Shown: in pieces, positions 17,402-24,962 of the stretch
Numbering within the stretch: position 1 is the first letter of the stretch
Layout: each line of letters begins with the position of its first letter
Assembly (NCBI GenBank): GCA_018268935.1
Contig: JAFDVS010000068.1
Coordinates: 1-64,000, forward strand
Length of the DNA: 64,000 bases
Direction: 5' to 3'
Origin: Acidobacteriota bacterium
GTDB taxonomy: Bacteria; Acidobacteriota; Terriglobia; Bryobacterales; Bryobacteraceae
Notes under the pieces: model-generated
Databases searched by the model: none
Told to the model about the DNA's origin: nothing
The model's input: the letters and a program-made list of their open reading frames with translations, nothing else
Translations under genes and position numbers: made by a program

Positions 17402-17436
17402 ATAGTCAGAATTGGAATAGTCCAAAATCGACTATT
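17402..17436. promoter_or_regulatory. Inverted AATAGTC repeats, probable operator of the divergent cassette
   Basis: In the gap between the small XRE gene and the nuclease-like gene, AATAGTC (17416-17422) and GACTATT (17430-17436) form a perfect 7-bp inverted repeat with a 7-nt spacer. A third half-site ATAGTC lies at 17402-17407, 15 nt from the next. TTGGA-ATAG-TCCAA adds a second symmetry inside the block. Spaced half-sites between a divergent XRE gene and its neighbour are typical of an autoregulated operator. Binding is inferred. Confidence 0.5.
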
Positions 17437-17461
17437 TGGCCGACCAGATGGAGGCGCACCG

Positions 17462-18832
17462 GTGTCAATCCTGAACTACTTTTTCCAGTTCAGAGATGCG
17501 AAGGAAGAATGGGAAGACCCGCTCACGAGAGCATTCCTCGCGTTGCTCCGCCTGAGCCCGACTGCGCACTTGGCGTTCCTCGATCTGGTTCGCGAGAAGC
17601 AGAAGAGCGAGCCTGCCCTCCCAGCAGCCAGCAAACTCCTGGGTGGCCAAGCCCTCATCGAAAGCCAGCAGACTACGATTGACTGCGAGGGCAACCTGAT
17701 TTCCGTCGTGATGACCAGGGAGCCTTGGTCTACCCACAAGCTGGTGACGCATACCGAAGAGGCCCGTCGGTATGACGGAGTGTTGTACTACCGGGACGAC
17801 GACTGGGTGATCATCCTCGAAAACAAGCCAAGGGAGATTGTATTCTCTTCCGAACTCCGGGCGATCCTCGAAAAGGAGATGTGTCCAAATCTTCCGGCGG
17901 GTTCTCAGATGACGATCAACCCTCATGCGGTGAACGTGGTTTGGCGGGACATTCTGTTGCGGCTCGATGCCCTGGGTCAGTCTGGAATGATTCACGGGCC
18001 GGAGAAGACGCTCCTCGAAGATTTCCGAAGTTATGTCCATCGCCACTTCCCGATTCTGAACCCGTATTCCTCTTTGGCGGCCTGCGACCGGTCCGCTGAG
18101 GCGGTTCGGCAACGGTGCGGCGAGATTCTCGACTTGATTGCGCCCGGACATATGAGGCGCGAAGGCCTACAGGAGTACATGATAGAGTTCACCCACGGAT
18201 ACGCAGGTCGGATCTATCTCCAGCCCGAACCGGTCGATCCAACCAGGGTTCAGCCGGTCACACAAATCCGGCTTCTGCTCTATCCGGCACTGAAGACGGT
18301 TCAAGCCCAGAAGTTCTACTCCGACAAGAGAATCGATCAGAGGCGGTTTCTTGGGTTGTCCTCTCAATGGAACCTGCAACCTGAGTTGGCTTTCCGAGTG
18401 AGAGGGACACGTCCCAACTTCACGGCGACGGTTGCCGCCGATGGTGAAAAGTACTTTGTTTACTGGCGCAGTCACCATGAGGACATGAAGGGGAATCGAG
18501 AGCGGGACCTCGTCGCCGGACAATTATGGGACCGATGGGTCGCCAGTGGATTGGTGCTGGAGGCCGAACGTGAGGCGTTCCGTGCAGCTTTCACGGCGAA
18601 ACAGCAGGTGAACGTCTGTCCTGGCTGGAGACTATCGCATACCTGGAACATCGCGACCGCCGAGGGGCTGGATTCCAAGAGGAGGCCGCAGGATGAATCG
18701 ACGGACTTTGTTGAAGCGGTTCGAGGCAAGCTCGCGGAGGCATATCGAGCGATGGGCGCGGAGTTCGGCGATTTCATTGATGCGACAACATCCGAAACGA
18801 ACGAGTGCAAACAACCGTCCATCACGGCATGA
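17462..18832 (+). CDS. PD-(D/E)XK-superfamily-like protein of unknown function
   Basis: The 456-residue protein starts with a helical segment (EDPLTRAFLALLRLS, 18-32) followed by a candidate PD-(D/E)XK core: E99/E100, D105 in RRYDGVLYY and E120-N121-K122 in WVIILENKP, the D-x(14)-E-x-K spacing of this nuclease fold. The C-terminal 300 residues hold no motif I know. There is no signal peptide or membrane segment. It starts at a GTG preceded by GGAGG and its stop overlaps the start of the small exported repeat protein by 4 nt (ATGA). Placed in a defence island behind an XRE repressor, it could be an antiviral nuclease or a sensor; it is not a family I can name. Confidence 0.65.
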   Translation: MSILNYFFQFRDAKEEWEDPLTRAFLALLRLSPTAHLAFLDLVREKQKSEPALPAASKLLGGQALIESQQTTIDCEGNLISVVMTREPWSTHKLVTHTEEARRYDGVLYYRDDDWVIILENKPREIVFSSELRAILEKEMCPNLPAGSQMTINPHAVNVVWRDILLRLDALGQSGMIHGPEKTLLEDFRSYVHRHFPILNPYSSLAACDRSAEAVRQRCGEILDLIAPGHMRREGLQEYMIEFTHGYAGRIYLQPEPVDPTRVQPVTQIRLLLYPALKTVQAQKFYSDKRIDQRRFLGLSSQWNLQPELAFRVRGTRPNFTATVAADGEKYFVYWRSHHEDMKGNRERDLVAGQLWDRWVASGLVLEAEREAFRAAFTAKQQVNVCPGWRLSHTWNIATAEGLDSKRRPQDESTDFVEAVRGKLAEAYRAMGAEFGDFIDATTSETNECKQPSITA

Positions 18833-19122
18833 CCCGGCGGCGATTCTTCCTTATTATTCCGGCACTCACCGTCCCCGTAGCGTCGGCGTTCGCACAGCGG
18901 CGGCAGGAGATCCGCGACGCGAGCCACCGCCTCGTTGGCGTCATCGTAACCTCGCGCAGCGGCGTCCGCGAGGCGCGTGACGCGAGCTATCGGTTGCTTG
19001 GGCGTTACGATCCGAGGTCCAACCAAACGCGCGATGCGAGCTATCGGCTGGTCAGCCGCGGTGACTCTTTGTCGGCTCTGATTTGGGAAGCAGCAAAGCG
19101 GAAGCATGCCACTAATCGTTGA
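18829..19122 (+). CDS. Small exported protein with three RDASYRL repeats
   Basis: The 97-residue protein starts MTRRRFFLIIPAL, a twin-arginine-like or Sec leader with a probable cleavage after the ASAFA of residues 19-23. The mature part has three near-identical units, RDASHRLVG, RDASYRLLG and RDASYRLVS, at residues 29, 50 and 68, about 20 residues apart, as in small beta-repeat folds. The ATG at 18829 overlaps the upstream stop in ATGA, so it is translationally coupled to the nuclease-like gene. An exported partner for a cytosolic nuclease-like protein is unexpected; the coupling might equally be incidental at an island edge. Confidence 0.6.
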   Translation: MTRRRFFLIIPALTVPVASAFAQRRQEIRDASHRLVGVIVTSRSGVREARDASYRLLGRYDPRSNQTRDASYRLVSRGDSLSALIWEAAKRKHATNR

Positions 19123-19168
19123 CAGTCCATTGTGTGCCAAAAGTCCCTTGTGCTAAGCTTGTCTTGTA

Positions 19169-20299
19169 ATGGCAGGGCAGATCATCCCTCGTGGTCGCAA
19201 CGTCTGGTTGGTACGAGTATTCATGGGGAGAGATGGCACCGGAAAGCGCATCTACGAAAGCAAGACCATTCATGGAAACAAGAACGACGCTCAGGCGTAC
19301 TTAAACGAAGCTCTTCGAAGCCGCGATCTGGCAGGTACTGAGGCGGCTTCACAGCGGACGCTCGTCAGCGAACTGCTCGATGGTGTGGTCGCGGACTACA
19401 AGATCAACGGCAAGGATCACGCCTGGGCGGAACGTAAGGTACGACTTCATCTCCGGCCTGCTTTCGGAGCACTCCAGGTTCGCCGTCTGACGACCACTGT
19501 GATCCAGCAGCACATTCTGTCCAGGCAAGAGGCCGGTGCAGAGAACGCCACGATCAATCGAGAGCTCGCAATTCTGAAGCGCGCCCTCAATCTTGGTCGG
19601 AAGCACACGCCTCCCAAGGTCGCGCGTGTACCCTACATCCCAATGCTGGAGGAGAACAATGTCAGGAAGGGATTCTTCGAGGATGATGAGTTTCTCAGCT
19701 TGCGCGAGGCGCTGCCATCGGAAGTCCGTCCTATCCTCATCTTTGCCTACTACACCGGCTGTCGGAAGGGAGAGATTCTCAACCTAAAGTGGAGCCAAGT
19801 GGACCTGAAGGAGCGAGTTATCCGCCTCGATCCAGGTACAACGAAGAACGATGAACCACGGGTGATCCCCATCACGGCGGAATTATTGGAAACGTTGAAA
19901 GTTCAGAAAGCTACACGCGATGCACAGTATCCGGATTGCGAGCATGTGTTTTCGAGGCAGGGCGAGCCAGTAAAGAACTTCCGTAAGTCTTGGGATCAGG
20001 CTTGCCTCAAAGCAGGGCTTTGGAAGGGAGACGAGACGAGCGGACGTCCCACTCGGCTGTTTCACGATTTGAGGCGTACCGGAGTCAGGAATTTGGTGAG
20101 GGCTGGAGCACCTGAGCGAGTTGCGATGGACATCAGTGGTCACAAGACACGCTCGGTGTTCGACCGATACAACATTGTGAGCGAATCGGATCTCAGGGAC
20201 GCTGCCACAAAGCTGGATGACTACATCACGGCAAAGCGGAGGGCGACGACAGTTCAAGCACCTCCGAAGCAAAAGAGACAGAAAACTGGCACACCATAG
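19169..20299 (+). CDS. Tyrosine recombinase/integrase of the island
   Basis: The 376-residue protein has the full layout of a phage-type integrase: an N-terminal arm-binding region, a SAM-like core-binding domain (about 62-150), and a catalytic domain with R199 (TGCRKGE), H299-L-R-R302, H325 (GHK) and the nucleophile Y334 (FDRYN). It cuts and rejoins attachment sites. It lies 65 bp from the 3' end of a tRNA-Leu gene that faces it, the usual arrangement after integration into a tRNA 3' end. It therefore marks the right boundary of the island carrying the defence genes to its left. Confidence 0.93.
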   Translation: MAGQIIPRGRNVWLVRVFMGRDGTGKRIYESKTIHGNKNDAQAYLNEALRSRDLAGTEAASQRTLVSELLDGVVADYKINGKDHAWAERKVRLHLRPAFGALQVRRLTTTVIQQHILSRQEAGAENATINRELAILKRALNLGRKHTPPKVARVPYIPMLEENNVRKGFFEDDEFLSLREALPSEVRPILIFAYYTGCRKGEILNLKWSQVDLKERVIRLDPGTTKNDEPRVIPITAELLETLKVQKATRDAQYPDCEHVFSRQGEPVKNFRKSWDQACLKAGLWKGDETSGRPTRLFHDLRRTGVRNLVRAGAPERVAMDISGHKTRSVFDRYNIVSESDLRDAATKLDDYITAKRRATTVQAPPKQKRQKTGTP

Positions 20300-20303
20300 G
20301 CAC

Positions 20304-20325
20304 ACACGACCCAAGGGTGTCGTGT
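20304..20325. terminator. Inverted repeat after the integrase gene
   Basis: ACACGAC and GTCGTGT form a 7-bp stem around an 8-nt loop, 4 bp after the integrase stop and 40 bp before the tRNA 3' end. It may end transcription between the two converging genes; it lacks a T-tract, so a role as an integrase or excisionase site near the attachment junction is an alternative. Confidence 0.4.
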
Positions 20326-20364
20326 CAAGGATGCCTACGAATGAGCTGTATGTTATTGATTCTA

Positions 20365-20453
20365 TGGTGCTGGAGGTGGGGGTCGAACCCACATGACCAG
20401 TGAAGGTCGCGGGATTTTGAGTCCCGTGCGTCTGCCAGTTCCGCCACTCCAGC
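20365..20453 (-). tRNA. tRNA-Leu (anticodon CAA), integration site of the island
   Basis: The 89-nt gene folds as a class II tRNA: a 7-bp acceptor stem GCTGGAG/CTCCAGC, an encoded CCA end, the T-arm GTGGG-TTCGACC-CCCAC, a long variable arm, and an anticodon stem CGGGA/TCCCG with loop CTCAAAA, giving anticodon CAA. Its 3' end faces the integrase gene, so the attachment core should lie in the 3' part. I saw no second copy of this 3' end elsewhere in the window, so the island's left junction is outside. Confidence 0.95.
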
Positions 20454-20535
20454 GTTGCGAACTCTCCTATCCTAGCAAACACGCCTCTCTTCAATCCACA
20501 AGCGCCCGGTTTCTACGTCATACAGGTAGGAGAAC

Positions 20536-21144
20536 ATGATATGTCCGATTCGCTGGTTATTTGCACTCCTGACCTGTATCCTTAGCACCACGGCCGCATC
20601 CGCCGCCGTTTTCACTGGTTCCTCTACACTCGGAGGCATATCGAGCACAGGCGGCAACTTTCCGATCGCTTGGGATCTCTCGGGTCTCTCCGCCATCGAC
20701 ACCCCCAACGGCTCCAGGATTACTGGAACCCTTACTGGAAACTACTCCGGCGTTCCTTCCAGTGGCTTCAGTTTCATGATCCTGTATGTTGCCCGGAGCC
20801 TCGACAGCTCCGCCTCCAACCTCGACATCATCGTCTCCGCATATCTCTCTGCCGTGCCCGCAACCACGGGTTCCACACTCGTCAACACTATGGCCGTCAA
20901 TGCATTCCTCACAACGCCGCGCGGATCGGCATGCTCCGTTTCCGCGGCACTCAATTCCGGTAGCACGGTCCTCGGCCTTGCCGGATCTTTGGTCAGCGGG
21001 CCCAACTCCCAGTCCTGCAGCCTCGGCGGCATCACCGGACTCAGCCCACCGGCACTCCGTACCGAATTCGGTCTCACCGTGCGTTCCCCGGAAGGCGGCG
21101 ACACCGGTAATGATCCGCATCGGCCTCACCCAAAACTTTCTTGA
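20536..21144 (+). CDS. Secreted hypothetical protein
   Basis: The 202-residue protein has a clear Sec signal peptide (WLFALLTCILSTTAASA, cleavage near residue 23) and a Ser/Thr/Gly-rich mature part of probable beta structure with two Cys pairs near the C-terminus. It resembles the exported, PEP-CTERM-type proteins common in Acidobacteria, but its own C-terminus (a His/Pro-rich tail) lacks the PEP motif and membrane anchor. Either it is released, or the tail has lost its frame. The next gene, about 50 nt downstream, is a true PEP-CTERM protein. No function can be assigned. Confidence 0.65.
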   Translation: MICPIRWLFALLTCILSTTAASAAVFTGSSTLGGISSTGGNFPIAWDLSGLSAIDTPNGSRITGTLTGNYSGVPSSGFSFMILYVARSLDSSASNLDIIVSAYLSAVPATTGSTLVNTMAVNAFLTTPRGSACSVSAALNSGSTVLGLAGSLVSGPNSQSCSLGGITGLSPPALRTEFGLTVRSPEGGDTGNDPHRPHPKLS

Positions 21145-21191
21145 TCCGGTTCTGCCATTTTCTACGCCATACGATTACAAGGAAAAATACA

Positions 21192-21962
21192 ATGCATCGA
21201 CTTCATTCCTCCGCAATCATCACTTGCCTCGACGCACCCCGCTCAACAATCGCAAGCCTGTGGAAGAAAGCGATTCTCTGCGTCGCGCTGTCTTCCTGGG
21301 GAACGGCTGCCTTCGCAGGCACCGTCATCGACGTTTCCGGCCCCAACGACGCTACCCTCGCCGTAGCCGACATCGCTTACCCCCAGGGCGTAGGGTTCTC
21401 CCTAGCCAAGGATTACACCAACGTCCAGATCACTGTCCCGCTTGTCTCCTTCGAATCTGCTGCTGGCGGGTCCATCGGTTTCTCTTTCTACCTGCGGAAG
21501 TCCATCGGGCCTGGTGCCGCCCCATTTGATGGCGATACGGTGACGGTCGCTAGCGGGGGATTTTTCGTGGCCGGCTCTGCGCTCAGCCCACCGTACACTC
21601 TCACCGACCTCTCAATGAGTGCACTTTCTCTCCCCGCCGGCCAATACTATCTGGTTCTCACCGGGACCTCCAGTGCCACCATCGCACGCTGGGCATCGTC
21701 GCCAGCAAGCGTACGCACCGTGGTAGCTAACGACGGGGCCATCGTCACCGATCCTGCCCTGTCAGCCGGCGGTGACATTGATCCTTTCCCGCCCGCCAGC
21801 GTGTTCGGCGATGGCTCAGGTGCGCAAGGCTACGGCTTCTGGTTCCGCATCACCGGTGACCTCGTCGACACCGGCGCCGATGTTCCCGAGCCAGCCACAA
21901 TCTTCCTCCTCGCAGCGGCGGTGCCATTGCTCTTCTACAAACGCCGCCTCAACGGTAATTGA
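21192..21962 (+). CDS. PEP-CTERM sorting-domain protein
   Basis: The 256-residue protein has an N-terminal signal (ILCVALSSWGTAAFA) and a C-terminal VPEPATIFLLAAAVPLLF followed by YKRR, the PEP-CTERM signal recognised by an exosortase for surface sorting. The middle is a beta-rich domain typical of extracellular matrix or polysaccharide-associated proteins. The ATG at 21192 is preferred because AAGGAAA lies just upstream; an in-frame ATG at 21141 would add 17 residues before the signal peptide. Its 3' end overlaps the convergent large protein by 14 nt. No exosortase gene is in the window. Confidence 0.85.
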   Translation: MHRLHSSAIITCLDAPRSTIASLWKKAILCVALSSWGTAAFAGTVIDVSGPNDATLAVADIAYPQGVGFSLAKDYTNVQITVPLVSFESAAGGSIGFSFYLRKSIGPGAAPFDGDTVTVASGGFFVAGSALSPPYTLTDLSMSALSLPAGQYYLVLTGTSSATIARWASSPASVRTVVANDGAIVTDPALSAGGDIDPFPPASVFGDGSGAQGYGFWFRITGDLVDTGADVPEPATIFLLAAAVPLLFYKRRLNGN

Positions 21963-24957
21963 TCCACATCGGGCTCACCCACACAATCTCCCCATCGGCC
22001 TGCTCCCCGCGCACGTAGTAATACGCCGCCTTCCCCTTCACCGCCCCCGAATCCTTCCACGTAAAATCCACCTTCTTCGTCCGGGGCTCCGCCGTATACA
22101 CATACACCCCATCCCGAATCACATGCACCTTAGCAAACACATCCGTCCCCCACAATTTCACCGCAATCGAAGGCGGCTCACTCACCGTAAACTCCTCCCC
22201 CATGAAATGCGAACCCACCCGCACATCGGCCAGAATATTATCCGTCGCCCCATACACACGCCGCTTCCGAAACGCCTCCATCACGCCCTCACGACTCGGC
22301 GAAGTCACCCACAAATTGCAATACGACATATGCGTCGAAATATGATCGCTCGACGCCTGGAACCCCAACTTGTACCCCTTCTGCAAAGCCAGTGAAACAA
22401 ACCCCAGCGGCCGCCATCCGCCAATCGAGTCCCCCGAATTATTCGACCGCGGCCCACCCGGCATTTCATAATTCTGCCGGTCGCCCTGATATATCTCCAC
22501 CACCGGTTCCACCACCGGATCGTTATCCCGCCAATCCGTCCCCATATTCGTTCCCGAAGTGTGCGACGCCACAATCCCGCCATACTCGCGCAGATACCGG
22601 TACAGCATCTTCGTATCCGGCGCCGGAGCCGGCGGCGCTTCATCGGCCACCTTCGGCAATCGCGGCAACGGCCGCACGCCCCGCCGCGCCATCACCACAT
22701 TGCGATGCCCTTCCGGATACCGCACACTGCGCTCATAGCTGAACATCGGCACAAACGTCGAACCCATCTTGTAAGCATCGGTCAGCTTCTGCTGCAGCCA
22801 CCACGAATATTCACGCCCGCCTCCATTGTCGTGATCGCAGCAGCCGCCCCAATCCATATACGCCGCGTCGATCATGTAGCGGTAGGCATCAATCAGCGGA
22901 CCGTCGCGCCCGCCATCGCCCGACATCTCCGTGTGCCGGTGAAACTCCCCGCGCATCAACTGCAATCCCGCCCCTGCCACATTCGCCCGGTAATTTCGCA
23001 TCAGCGAAACCTGATCGCGTTCCGCCGCCACCGATGGATCCGGCGCGGCCACACCCACGCCCGATGCCGCCTTCAACTGTGCCGCCGGCGCAACACCAAA
23101 CGCCAGTTCCGCCGCAATCAGATCCGCCTGAATCATCGCCGCCGCATCGCCCGCCGCCGCGGCCCTCCGCCGAGCACGCGACGCCGACATACGATGATCC
23201 GTGCCCGACACCAACATCAAATGTCCCGGCGCAATCATCGCCATCGCCGCCCGGTTGTCCAGCCAGTAATCCGTCTCCGGAATCGTAATCGGTCCTTCCC
23301 ACCGGTCCCCGCGCAGCCGCGCCACTTCCTGCATCCACGTTGTCCCCATCGGACCCCGAGCCGCCGTCGTCGCCCGGTAGCTCAGATAAACCCCGCCATC
23401 TCCATCCGCCGCCAGACGCGGAAAACTATTCATCGGCATCGGTGGAGGCTGCGGCGTCGCACTCGGCTGCCGCAACTTCACCAACTCCGGATTCGGCATC
23501 GCCTTACCCGCGGCCTGTTCCGCCGCACGCCTTCGACGCGCTGCCAGCGCACCCGTAGATGCCCCCGCAAGCGCCTCATCCAGTGACCCTGCCGTCTCCA
23601 TCACCCGATTCCCTTCCAAACATTTCACCTTCAAATTGTGGTTTTGATACAACGCCACTCCGGTGGTTTCATACGCCCCGAAATCCTTCCCCCACTGCGT
23701 CTCCGATGCCTCATACGCCACCCACAGCCGGTTCTTCGCGTCATAGGCGATCGAGCTCCGCGCCTCGAAATTCCGGCTCACCGCCACGCCCATGCCCGGC
23801 TGCATGCGCACACCGCCCTCCCACTTCATACGCCGCACCCAAACATCGTAATCGCCCTTGTCGTACGTATCCCAACTCACCGCGATCTCCCCATTCCCCG
23901 CCGCCGCAATCGACGCATCCCAATCGCTCTGCTTCGACGACGACACCACGGATTCCGCCCCAAGCGAATCCCCATTCTGCGCCGCCACCAGAACATCCAA
24001 ACTCCCATTCCGATACCCTTGCCACGCCACCCATACGCGCCCTTGCGCATCCACCGCCGCCACCGGATTCACATCCGTGCCTTCATTCGTCGTCACTCGA
24101 ATCTCGCGCGACCACGTGCCTCCACTCCGGTACTTCGCATACAAATCCAGGTTCCCGTTCACATTCGCTGACCAGATCACCCACACGCGCTTCTGCCCGT
24201 CTACAGCCACTGCGCTGCGCATCACATCCTGCTTCGCCGCCGACACAGCCACCGGAGCCCCCCACTTCTTCCCGCTCTTCGAATACTCCAGCAACATCAC
24301 CTGATCCCCGCCCACCGGCCGCGTCAGAAAATCAAAACTCTTCGGCTCCTCCTCAAACGTTCGCCGAGCCTCCGCCGCCCGGTCCCCATGCCGGAACTCC
24401 ACAAAGCTCACATACACGGCATCGCCCGCCGCAGCCATCGCCGGAAAATCCTGCTCCTCCGCTGACTCTGTCAACTGCGTAATCATCGGAGCCCGATCCA
24501 CCACCACCTTGCCCTGCAAAAATTCCTTCGGCCCCCCAAACGGCAACTCGCGCGTCTGAAACGAAAACGTCCCCTGCGCCAACCGCACTTCAAACCGTGC
24601 ATCTTCGCCCGCATCCGCCGTCACCACCACGCCGTTCTCCAACACACCACCAGCCTTGCCCTTCTTCCCATCCGACGGCCGCGTCGCCACCTTCCAACTC
24701 TTCAAATCCGCCGAATCCGCCCCGCCAAAGCGCCAACCGCGAATCTCCGTAATCCGTCCCGGCGATACCGCGATCGTTCCATCCCAATTCGCGCCGGTCC
24801 TATCATTCACTCCCAGCAAGATGCGAAACGACACCGAACCGCCAGCCGCCGACGGTACCGGCCCCGCAACGGCACCCGACCTCCTCTGCGAATACAGAGT
24901 CACGCCCGCCGCCCCGCAAAGCAGCGCCAGCAGTACCACCGCGAATCGCTTCGACAT
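21949..24957 (-). CDS. Secreted beta-propeller plus PHP-like (DUF3604-like) protein
   Basis: The protein (1002 residues) starts with a signal or anchor (FAVVLLALLCGAAGVTLY). Residues about 200-520 hold repeated D-x-x-x-R-V-W-V-x-W blades of a sialidase-like beta-propeller. From about residue 650 a metal-dependent PHP-like domain follows, with EFHRHTEMSGDG near its start, CDHDN and later SHTSG and SSDH motifs supplying His/Asp ligands. Such proteins are often annotated DUF3604 and may be extracellular phosphoesterases. The ATG at 24957 is preceded by AAAGGAG. A glycoside-hydrolase-like gene ends 5 nt upstream of the start, so the two are cotranscribed. The substrate is unknown. Confidence 0.8.
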   Translation of the reverse strand: MSKRFAVVLLALLCGAAGVTLYSQRRSGAVAGPVPSAAGGSVSFRILLGVNDRTGANWDGTIAVSPGRITEIRGWRFGGADSADLKSWKVATRPSDGKKGKAGGVLENGVVVTADAGEDARFEVRLAQGTFSFQTRELPFGGPKEFLQGKVVVDRAPMITQLTESAEEQDFPAMAAAGDAVYVSFVEFRHGDRAAEARRTFEEEPKSFDFLTRPVGGDQVMLLEYSKSGKKWGAPVAVSAAKQDVMRSAVAVDGQKRVWVIWSANVNGNLDLYAKYRSGGTWSREIRVTTNEGTDVNPVAAVDAQGRVWVAWQGYRNGSLDVLVAAQNGDSLGAESVVSSSKQSDWDASIAAAGNGEIAVSWDTYDKGDYDVWVRRMKWEGGVRMQPGMGVAVSRNFEARSSIAYDAKNRLWVAYEASETQWGKDFGAYETTGVALYQNHNLKVKCLEGNRVMETAGSLDEALAGASTGALAARRRRAAEQAAGKAMPNPELVKLRQPSATPQPPPMPMNSFPRLAADGDGGVYLSYRATTAARGPMGTTWMQEVARLRGDRWEGPITIPETDYWLDNRAAMAMIAPGHLMLVSGTDHRMSASRARRRAAAAGDAAAMIQADLIAAELAFGVAPAAQLKAASGVGVAAPDPSVAAERDQVSLMRNYRANVAGAGLQLMRGEFHRHTEMSGDGGRDGPLIDAYRYMIDAAYMDWGGCCDHDNGGGREYSWWLQQKLTDAYKMGSTFVPMFSYERSVRYPEGHRNVVMARRGVRPLPRLPKVADEAPPAPAPDTKMLYRYLREYGGIVASHTSGTNMGTDWRDNDPVVEPVVEIYQGDRQNYEMPGGPRSNNSGDSIGGWRPLGFVSLALQKGYKLGFQASSDHISTHMSYCNLWVTSPSREGVMEAFRKRRVYGATDNILADVRVGSHFMGEEFTVSEPPSIAVKLWGTDVFAKVHVIRDGVYVYTAEPRTKKVDFTWKDSGAVKGKAAYYYVRGEQADGEIVWVSPMWINYR

Positions 24958-24962
24958 CGTAA

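Noticed and set aside
1..20365. Left attachment-site copy of the tRNA-Leu 3' end within the window
   Set aside because: Scanning for the GGTGCTGGAGGTGGGGG string and its variants found only chance partial matches; the left end is taken to be outside.
20536..21144. Reading this secreted protein as a PEP-CTERM protein
   Set aside because: No PEP motif, membrane helix or basic tail is present at its C-terminus in the frame that is open.
22561..24482. Long plus-strand open frames rich in Arg, His and Pro
   Set aside because: They are antisense to the propeller/PHP gene; their low-complexity composition is what C-rich antisense coding DNA produces.
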